A stretch of 64,000 nt of DNA, from contig OY744472.1 in assembly GCA_963556145.1 (NCBI GenBank), positions 2,108,001 through 2,172,000 of the forward strand, in the 5' to 3' direction. Position 1 is the first letter of the stretch. The number at the start of each line of letters is the position of its first letter. Positions 55,716-64,000 of this stretch are shown here, in pieces. The notes beneath the pieces are model-generated. The model ran no database searches and was not told where the DNA came from. It saw only the letters and a program-made list of their open reading frames with translations. The position numbers and the translations under genes were made by a program. The stretch is from Hygrocybe punicea. Lineage: Eukaryota; Basidiomycota; Agaricomycetes; Agaricales; Hygrophoraceae.

Positions 55716-56331
55716 CATGGAGCAGTATCATCATCAGCTCCAGATGGATACAGAGGCTGAGGAGATTGAAGACAAATCCTGGCTGCAGCTTGCTATAGCT
55801 GCAGCCATCATGTACACAGGAGCAGAAGAATCTTGATTGGTGAAGTCTCGTATTTGACATCCCAGTTGACTTTACCTCTGTCATTCCCAGCTCCTTCCAA
55901 ATCCATGTATTAGTACTGCCTGGGTACAGTTGTGCTGCAGCCACAATGACCAAGCATACATCACGACTATGAGTTTTGACATTGCCTCATTTGACAAGAT
56001 AATTGCTGAAGGGTTTGGGCAGGCCTGGTACAGTGTGCCCATTCCACATGGTGACACCAACATGAAGGCTCCTGCATGCCCAAGTCAGTGATCACTGGAT
56101 GCAGAGGCTGCTCTTGGACTTGTTCTCCATTACCTCAACACCACCATGCATAAAGTCAGCCTACAGGAAATTTGTGCTCTGATTCCATCCACTGTCTTGC
56201 AATATCTTTGCTTCACCCTGGATATTCTACTACAGACTCTCCACCAGCATACATTTCATGATGCCCAAATCTCCTGGTTCAGTAAGAAATCAGAATTCCA
56301 GAAGCACAACCTCCTCATACATGAGCACTAG
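55716..56331 (+). pseudogene. Harbinger (HARBI1-like) nuclease, N-terminal half
   Basis: Forward reading with frame changes: QMDTEAEEIEDKSWLQLAIA, then FDIASFDKIIAEGFGQAWYS, VPIPHGDTN, then (after a stop near 56092) LDAEAALGLVLHYLNTTMHK and VSLQEICALIPSTVLQYLCF. This matches the N-terminal helical part of the Harbinger-type nuclease. It stops at 56331, where hAT terminal DNA begins. Inactive. Confidence 0.65.
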
Positions 56332-56336
56332 TGTTG

Positions 56337-56510
56337 CCACGGCTCGGTCCGAAACCGTTAGCCGATTGAGCCGAGCCGATGATTAGCCGAGCCGAGCCAT
56401 TGCTACGGCTAACGGTTAAACCTCGGCTTAGCCGTGGCTAGCCGTTTTGAGCCATTACAAATTTTCCAAATTAGGAAATATAATGATTTCGAGGTTTCCG
56501 GAGTGTTTGC
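56337..56510. mobile_element. hAT terminus (E1 family)
   Basis: It begins TAGTGTTGCCACGGCTCGG and continues with GGCTAACGGTTA and GCCGAGCCGA motifs. Its inverse matches 9490-9650. No partner end was found downstream, so it is a solo terminus. Bases 56511-56900 hold nothing recognisable. Confidence 0.65.
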
Positions 56511-56939
56511 TGGCTCGCAACTGGTTTTCTGGCATTGCCCAAGGCTCAAAACATCACCAGACAACTGCTGTGCTAATGAAGGATAGATTTTGGTGTAAAA
56601 TATAATAATACTGAATAATTATTGCATCTACATAGTCTCAATTACCTTGATGAACAACCATGTCATATCGTAACTTGTAACAGTCACCATTTGATACTGA
56701 AGAGATGAAACATTGAGCCATTAAATCTGACCTATAGAAAGAAGCTCACATTGTCAATGCTTCGGGCGTTACTGAGATGCAAGAGGGTTTGTAAGGGAAG
56801 CCATTTGAAGACACTCTTGGCTTGCGTTCGTTCTGTTGACCCAAACGTCTGGTTTCGCTGGATCCAGACACTCGATGTGGTTCGTTGTAGCAAATAAGAG
56901 GCAGCAAAATTATGTCTCCTAATTTTTACTTTTATTTTA

Positions 56940-57700
56940 TTTTATTTTATTTGGAGGGTCGACATACCTGACTTCAGCAGCAGTGACACCATCGAGGCTG
57001 TTTAAGAGTCCACACAGACGTAGCCTTGAAGTGTGAGTAGTTTCAGTTGCGTTCATAGGTGGACATAATGTCACGACTGATGGAGCACGTAAATGTATAG
57101 CCATGCGAGAAAGCGACTTGCCTGATTGAAACATATCCCATTAACGTCGTCAAAGTATTATCACTTATGCAGTACTTATGCTAGGATTCAGCTTCAAGAA
57201 AGGCTGACGACATAGATATCAAGACCGAGTTCGCCAGCTAAGGAATCGATGAGTGATAGTTTACCGCTATCTTTAAACCCTCCAACCATCAAAGAGTTCC
57301 AAAGGGGATCCATTGTTGAGCAGAGGTTGTACATGGCAAGGGCTAAATTGTTGTCTCCAATGCCATGTCGATAGCCTTGGAGCGTGCAAGAGAACCATAA
57401 GATGAAAGAAATCAGAATAATTATTGCTATTCGAGAAATATAACTGCTCTCACCGAGATTGTTGACTGCCATCATGATTACATCCTCGACTCCGAATACT
57501 CGCACCAGGACAAAATTTGTTTGACAAAATCATGTTCCACCATGAAGGAGAGAATGGTCCTTGCAGGTGGGAGAGTAGGCTAGTCCCATCAAAATTAGAC
57601 ATCATTTTTTGCAATGCAGGGTTCGACTGACTCACCTTGAAAGAACGGATAGTCCAGGGCAAATGTCCAATATATTCCGCTGATGCCCTCAACCGAGTTG
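56940..57700 (-). pseudogene. BCS1-like AAA ATPase relic
   Basis: Reverse reading: ALQKMMSNFDGTSLLSHLQG region, then LAMYNLCSTMDPLWNSLMVG, then a degraded P-loop (GGFKDSGKLSLIDSLAGELG where GVPGSGKTSLI is usual), LDIYVVSLS, and further on SRLRLCGLLNSLDGVTAAEV near the Walker B side. BCS1-type ATPases act in mitochondrial complex III assembly and are widely duplicated in mushrooms. The damaged P-loop, loss of the Walker B acidic pair and several frame changes mark a pseudogene. Confidence 0.65.
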
Positions 57701-58828
57701 TCTACAGGGAGAATGTGAGGATGTTGCTACATGCAGGCTGACACGAAATCACCAAGTGCAACATGCAAATCATTGCAAGTATTATGAGAGAGACCACAGG
57801 TAGAAGATGTCGAGACACCCCCAGTACACAGGGGGATAGGAAAAGGCGATGACTTGTGAAAAGTTTGAGTGCCCAGCACTAGTGAAACAGATGGAAGGAC
57901 GTGAAATATGGACCAGAAAATAAGATGATGAAGGCCGAAGACAGGGAGACGCAGAGACAACAGGGACGAGACTTTGCGGTGCTCAGCACTGGCAAAGATG
58001 GTAGAAAGCGACGGGGACAAGTCTTTGCTGGTGCTCAGCACTGGCAAAGATGGTTGAGAAGAACATAAGGCTCTTACGGTCACGGTATGGTGAAGCTCAA
58101 GTCTCACGGTCACATGATCGAGTTACTGTTGAGCGCCATTCTAAGTCTTTTCTCTTCATCTCCCCTTGATTGAATCATAGGGAGATTCTTGTCTCTCCTC
58201 TCCCCTTGATTGAATCATAGGGAGATGTTCCTTCCTGGTTGTGTTATCTGCCGATGCCGACACTGAGGTTCTTATCTGCCATTTTGCTATGGCTGGCGTC
58301 GTCTTCCCCCTACTCTTTGCTTCCCCGGCTCTGGGTACGTTGACTTATCTTCCTCTTCGCAATGGGTTGTCATCCTATTCATATCTTGCACCAGGATCTG
58401 CCCGTTTGACACAAGGAACAGATCAAGACCACACCCTCGATACATGTGTCTGCATGCTGTTTCGCTTAGCACCGTGTTTTTTTAATCTCCACGTTTTTTT
58501 CCCTTTGCCACTACTGAGACGTTCATATTTTTTCTATTGTACTTTTACCAATAATTTGTATTTCATGTGTATTTCATACATCCACCATCAAACTCACCCG
58601 GTTACGTCTGCATCTTCAACTTATTCACCACGTTGTACAGGAGAAATGTAATTGTTAGTAGTGTTCATGGCAGGACAATAGTCATACAGCATGCACACAA
58701 GTTGCAATACGTCTTGATTGAGATCGGTTACACCCTTGGAAAGCTATCGTGTCTGGAGGTCCGTTAAATTGAAATTCACGTCAGTCATCATATATTCGAC
58801 TGAACTTTGCATAACTCTTTAGACCAAT
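57701..58828. other. repeat-like interval upstream of the hAT transposase
   Basis: Two direct repeats occur: AAGATGGT/GCTCAGCACTGGCAAAG segments at about 57985 and 58035, and a 26-bp CTCCCCTTGATTGAATCATA... unit at 58162 and 58200. The open frame 58241-58651 has no recognisable domain. Possibly LTR-like DNA; terminal repeats of the adjacent transposase gene were not identified here. Confidence 0.35.
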
Positions 58829-61800
58829 ATGCCTCCTCGATGTGGAGCCAAAAAGTCCAAGACGACTGCCTTTGCAAATGGCGCGCTTCAAACATCCTTC
58901 CGAATTCAAGGTAGATATTTCACTTTTAAACCCACTCATATACGGTGCTGACATTCTCATACATATCCAGTACCTCAACCGTCCACTCCAACTCCTGAAC
59001 CGATCCATCGAGACAAAGGAAAGGGCAAGGCCATTGAAGTAGACATCGACGATCCCTTTGGTCCCGGCTTTCTATCAAGACCTACCAACCCAGCCATTAC
59101 ACCGATTCGACAGGTGGGGCCTGTGATATTGGACCGTGCTCAGCGAAGGGTTCTTTCTGCAAAAGCTAATGACCCAAACAACGCAGCAGCAGCTGTCGAT
59201 ATTCTATTTACACCATCTCCTTGCTCACGTCGTCGTCGTCAACAAAGGAAGACGCCTGTCGCAGCTTCTTCTCGCAACCCACCCAACTTATTCTCTTCTG
59301 GCAGCCCAATCATACCCATTCGACAAGTCACATTCCGATTACCATCGAGTTCTCCCAGTGATGGTCCCTTCACCTCACTTTCACCTCCACAAGCCTCGAC
59401 TTCACAGCAACCTTCACTCCCACTCTTTGACCTAGCAACTGCTACGTCCATGTCCTCACCAACGTCGCCGGTGTCGCCGGTGTCAACGTCCAGCTCTAAG
59501 TCTAGTGGGTCAGAATCCAACCATAACCCACGGCCACCTGCAGCAAATCCGGCAACTCGTTCATCGCGAACGAATGGTCCCGCAGGCAACAAGTCTCGTC
59601 ACATCGCATCAGACGTGTGGACTTTCTTCGAAAAGATGGGAAACCAGTATAGTTGCATGTTCTGCGGGTATGTGTTTCCACATCCTAGTTATTATATGAT
59701 GCTGAACGACTTAAATAGAAATATCCATGCAACGAATCCAAGCTATAAGATTACCAAATTCAGTGTCAAGACATCCACCGGGACTATTCGCCATCACTTG
59801 ATAGAGGAACACATGAATGTTTGGGTGTCTGGTTGTGACGAGTTGGGCATCAAGATAAAGGCAAAGAGTGCCCAGGCTGCCCTGGATGGATATCGAAAGG
59901 GTAAAGGGCAACCAACGGGATGGATGCCACAAGAATGCACATTGTACTCGAGGGAAGCTTTCGTTGACGCAATCATCGAGTTCATTGTCGGCGATGATCA
60001 GGTATATTTTTCGATTGTTTTATATTCCTGTATTGATGAGATATCATTATTTTAGTCAATCAATGTTGTCGAATCACCGCATCTGCAGGCAATTTTCCTC
60101 ATGCTTCGAGAAGAACTTCGGGAGTCGGATATTCCTGGCAGGACTACGATCCGTAAACGCATTGAAGAGACGCTTCAAGAACATTTAGATCAACTAAGTA
60201 AAGACATGCAGGTCAGAGCGGCTGCTACCTGCATTTTGACTATTCTTGTTAATAAAGGAACAGCACTCATTAGGGAAGATTTCATTCACAATGGATATGT
60301 GGTCCGATCCGAATCGTTCTCCTTTCATGGCTATCACGGCTCATTGGATCCAATCGCATACTGAAGAAACCCCCACTGGCCATCAACACATTCTCAGATT
60401 ACGTTCCGACTTGGTGGGATTTCATCGTGTTCCTGGGCGACATGTTGGCGAGCATCTCGCCCATGTATTCATATACGTTACTGATTGGCTTATGATTACT
60501 CACAAGGTATTCAATATTCAAAGTTTCTTCGTATTCTCGTTGACCCTCATCCTCTCAGATTGGATGGATTACCCTCGACAATGTCTCAAACAATGATACG
60601 TTCATGGCCATATTAGAGCGTGAACTTCGGCGATGGAAAATCAAATTTGACAAAATTGAGTGTCGAATTAGGTAGGTGACATGATTTTGTTGCTGCACCA
60701 TAAGTACTAATACTCTTTACCTCCAGATGTTTCCCCCACATCGTCAACCTTGCTTGCAAGGCTGTGCTAGCGGCAATCACCAATCTCGACTATGTGGCTG
60801 AAACCGCTGACGACTTTTACCCTGCAAACTTCTTGGAAGGGATTGACCAAGATCCAATTGCAACTGTCCGATCTCTCATTCGTGCAGTATGTCTCTCTCT
60901 TGCTATCTTGTGCAGCAACTTACCTTTTGATGCGAAAACATTAATTTATACTAGATCCAATCATCTTCTCTGCGCCAACAGTATTTTTCATCCTTGTTTG
61001 AGAGATTAGAGCAGAAGGAACTTCAGCTTCTGCGTGACATGGAAGTGAGGTGGTCTTCAACATTACTCATGATTGAACGAGCCATTGATCTTCAAGAGGT
61101 ATTTTTTATTTTTTATTTCGTGGCCAATATTTGACGTGGTTATCTAGGTTCTTGACACCTTCCTCGAAAGCCGGGAATTTTCTGAACTGCACAAGTTCCA
61201 GCTCCGTGATTCCGACTGGAACGCTCTTCGAAAATTTTAATCTATTCTCCAGGTGAGTGTATTTGATTGTTCCTTTTCTATATAATGTATTATCATTGTC
61301 AGATTCCACATGCCTTCCAACAAATGTTATCACATGAGAAGACTCCAACATTATGTCACGCCGTACCTGCATTTAAAGCGATGCTCAATGTCTGGAAAGT
61401 ACATCAAGAGCAGAATCCGGAAACTTCTGAAATCGTCCAGAAGGGGATCGACAAACTTGAATTATATAGTAGCCAAATGGACATGGTCCCTGCTTACACA
61501 CTGGCCATGAGTCTGTATCTAACTAATTTTTTGCTTTTGCTGACGGTTTTTTTCCAGTTCTAGATCCATCCATCAAATTGACGTGGCTCGAGGAGTACAT
61601 GCCAGAGCGAGTTGATTGGGCCAAAGATTTATTTATTAATGCCGTATGTACCAATAATATTTCCGCTTTTATCACCTGAATTACTCTATCTTACATAGCT
61701 TCACCCGTATGACCCTACTACTGGAACCGAGGGCCCTGTAGTAAATGCAGAACCACCTGCAGTCCTGCCACGTCCCACTGCGAGAGACATCCTCGGCCTC

Positions 61801-62281
61801 AACCGTATTCGAGGTCACTCAGTTGTGCAACGGGCAATAGAAGTCGAGGCCGCAGCTTACCTTCGCGATACACAGCCAACAACAAAGAGTCTGACATACT
61901 GGCAGGTATGTGAGGCCGATGACAGATGTATCCATTTCATGCTAAACATAGTTGGACAAGGAAAATCAACTTCGCTATCCGAGAATTTTTTCTCTCGCCA
62001 TGGACATTTTACCGATACAAGCTTCGGCAGTGCCTTGTGAAAGAGTGTTTTCGTCAAGCAAGGAAACTATGACTGCACGATGGAATCGCATTTCACCTGA
62101 ATTAATGGAAGCCCTTCAACTTTTGAAGTATTCCATTCGGCAGGGAAGAGGTCTCAATTTTACAGATGGTCTGGATTGGGGTCAGGAGCTTCATGAGTTG
62201 GAGACTTACGATGATGCACAGATGCAGCTCCCAGAAGATGTCAACTCATTCATTCAGTCTCTTACAGAAAAACTTCAGTAG
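58829..62281 (+). pseudogene. hAT transposase, near full length with one nonsense codon
   Basis: Exons: 58829-58910, 58971 to about 59668, 59720-60001, then many short ones to 62281, all with plausible GT-AG sites. An N-terminal Ser/Pro-rich region is followed by a BED-type finger (CMFCG ... TIRHHLIEEH split by an intron). Next come the catalytic motifs ISFTMDMWSDPNRSPFMAIT (first Asp), GWITLDNVSNNDTFMA (second Asp) and FPHIVNLACKAVLAAIT. The C-terminal dimerisation segment is SAVPCERVFSSSKETMTARW and LLKYSIRQGR (Glu in CERVFS). An in-frame TAA at 61238-61240 (NALRKF-stop) replaces a codon expected to encode Lys. Otherwise the frame is well kept. It is a candidate past source for the hAT MITEs here, but its own terminal repeats are not seen. 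Confidence 0.85.
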
Positions 62282-62402
62282 AAATATAAATTTTATTATG
62301 AAACGAAGGGACACAAGAACATCATGTAAATAATGTGGTCGACGTGGATGGTAAGACAAATGTACACGATACAAGGAAAAACAATGAAACGAGACCAACA
62401 AA

Positions 62403-63999
62403 CTATGGAAATGTCTCGCCTTCTATGAACCGGCCCGCTACCTCATGTATCTTCTGAGCCAAACGCAGTGACCTTCCATGCCTCGGAAGAGATTCATACC
62501 ACTTTCCAGCAGTCCGACATGGGGCCTTGTTCTGCTGGATGAGTTCGAGACGTTTCTGAAACCAGTCCTCGGCAGCGGGAGTCCAGTGGCCAACATTGAA
62601 AAGGCTCTTCTGCCAAGTTGAGTGCTTTGGCCACCAGGAAAGATGGGAGACCTGTTGGTTCGATCCTACATCACGTTGACTTAACGCATGGCTGACGAAT
62701 CCAGAGAGGGTACCCACCAGTATACACCCTATATACGCCACATATGAGGTCAAGCTCATCTTCACCGAGGTGATCGTCACAGAAAGTAGTGCCATCCGCA
62801 AAATGGAAGACTTGCCCACGAGAGAAGGCTGCACTAGAGGGGCCAGTAAGAACCCGTCCAGGGCCAACGAATTCCATCGCGAGGCGCCAGACAATACCAC
62901 CCTTGAGGATTGCTTCACGTGCATGTGGAGAACGTAGAAAATGGTCTCGAGCCACTTCATAAGCGGCATAATCAGCAGCATCAGGCTGGTAGCCAACTGC
63001 ACGCACACCGAGAGATATGGGGGGTGGTGGAGGGCCTGTCGATGGAGGTGGGTGTGAAAAGGCAGGGCAAGGATTGAGGGTATTGAAGGGGATTCCGCGT
63101 TCCGCAAGATACCGAACAGCTTCTGTGATATCCCTACACGATCGGAGGCATTGCAGAGCGGTGACCGGACTATCTACTGTAAGCAGCCAATCAATATTTG
63201 CAGTAGCACTCGTGGACCCGACAAAATATATTTTTTGATCTCTATTGTTCATCATCTCCCTCCGCTCAATTGTCAGATAATGTTCCTGTCGTTCACGCAA
63301 TGGAAAAAGGCTCGACGAACTGAGATCCCATGGCATAGCTGATAACCCGTCCACTGGTCCATCGATCAGACGTGCGACAAAGTCGAAGATTGGGCCCTTG
63401 TATTTAGTAGCCACTTGAGGGTGAGGGTTCTGCAAAATATTAAGGGTCCGGTCCCATTCGGTATTTGATGGCGTAGGACCATCAGCGTAGGCGGTGTCAT
63501 CCCAATCGAATCCAAAGCGATCATAAAGATGGCAGTCAAGGGTAGTCGTAAATTTAGGAGCAGCGGCATCCGTGTGGCGATCGCCGACACCATGAATGGA
63601 CAGCACATCTCGCTGCCAGTGTTCCGCAGGAAGTGGACCCGCAGGTATTGTTTGGCTATTGATTTGATCAGCAGGTTGCCTCGCCTCACCTTCTTCCAAG
63701 GTGGGATCGTCATATTCACCGTCGTAGTCATCATTACCGAATGGGTCTTCGTTGTCTGGCGCGTCGGGGTTAAATTCGGTACAGACGTCCCATTCCCTAT
63801 CAAAGGCATTATATCGCATATGTTCCGGCGGCTTTTCTTCCCACAGATCTTCTATCTCTCTGAAATTGACTCTCGTTCTGAGGTGAAAGCCATCCATTTC
63901 CAGCCAGCGGAAGACAGCAGCCCCTCTCTTCCCCGGTGCGCGAAAGCGTTCACCTTCCTTCTGACGAGCCAAGCGAGCGGCTGTTTCTTGTGCAGTCTC
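62403..63999 (-). CDS. unknown Agaricomycete protein, 5' end beyond the window
   Basis: Two exons: open from the window edge to 62718, a GT-AG intron at 62717-62666 (shared boundary approximate by one base), then 62665-62403. The reading includes GAAVFRWLEMDGFHLRTRVN, an acidic stretch (PDNEDPFGNDDYDGEYDD), LTVDSPVTALQCLRSC, LAERGIPFNTLNPCPAF, a Pro run, VGYQPDAADYAAYEVARDHF, EAILKGGIVWRLAMEFVGPG, LGEDELDLICGVY and VSHLSWWPKHSTWQ...VGHWTPAAEDWFQKRL. I recognise this as a family common in mushroom genomes, often near mobile elements, with no known function. No break is seen. It reads toward the hAT transposase, leaving a 121-bp gap. Confidence 0.7.
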
Positions 64000-64000
64000 C

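Noticed and set aside
60747..60762. Additional copy of the CCTTGCTTGCAAGG inverted repeat
   Set aside because: It falls in the conserved NLACKA codons of the hAT transposase, so it is explained by coding and was not counted as a regulatory site.

Overview
The window looks like a repeat-rich accessory region of an Agaricomycete (mushroom-forming basidiomycete) nuclear genome. This rests on short GT-AG introns of about 50-90 nt, an unspecific peroxygenase-type heme-thiolate peroxidase, a Crinkler-like kinase gene, a beta-trefoil gene, and many transposon families typical of basidiomycetes. I see no rRNA, tRNA or CRISPR array. All family names come from motif recognition by eye; no database search was possible.

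Layout. 1-5.0 kb: GC-rich, CpG-rich minisatellites and a six-copy tandem repeat of about 158 bp, then a gypsy-like solo LTR. 5.0-6.2 kb: decayed Ty1/copia RNase H with its 3' LTR. 6.3-6.8 kb: C-terminal scrap of a Pif1-type helicase. 7.1-9.65 kb: hAT-like element carrying a spliced host-gene fragment. 9.65-10.6 kb: fragment of a transposon-associated protein, split by a 387-bp perfect palindrome. 10.8-13.0 kb: Crinkler-like protein kinase gene. 13.1-19 kb: minisatellite element and two inverted copies of a 1.6-kb TG...CA element, each with a target duplication. 19-22.6 kb: beta-trefoil gene with a transposon nested in one intron, itself holding another hAT element and a LIM-domain gene fragment. 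22.8-24.5 kb: two long inverted repeats. 24.5-27.6 kb: ankyrin-repeat gene (-). 28.8-29.2 kb: G-rich repeat. 30.8-34.8 kb: large multi-exon gene with a putative DDE transposase core. 35.2-36.4 kb: peroxygenase (-). 36.8-39.3 kb: Tc1/mariner relic split by an unclassified 1.7-kb element. 39.5-40.9 kb: hAT element stuffed with CAG/GGCAAC repeats. 41-43 kb: zinc-finger/acidic gene (-). 43-44 kb: inverted satellite array. 45.5-46.9 kb: Tc1/mariner transposase (-). 47.3-50.0 kb: LTR retrotransposon with 142-bp LTRs and no visible pol. 50.6-54.8 kb: Myb-like gene broken by a solo LTR that is itself broken by a hAT element. 55.2-56.3 kb: Harbinger transposase in two opposed halves. 56.9-57.7 kb: BCS1-like AAA pseudogene. 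58.8-62.3 kb: nearly complete hAT transposase with one nonsense codon. 62.4-64 kb: unknown Agaricomycete gene running off the window.

How it fits together. Several non-autonomous elements share the end TAGTGTTG, and where both ends survive they have 8-bp target duplications. Three element interiors, plus one region inside another element, carry a splice-like intron, a CAG-rich triplet tract and a TCAATTGA-centred palindrome whose flanking bases differ between copies but usually keep their pairing. The hAT transposase at 58.8 kb could in principle have driven such elements. The genes most likely to be working host genes are the peroxygenase, the Crinkler-like kinase and possibly the terminal gene at 62.4 kb. 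Most of the rest is mobile or relic DNA.
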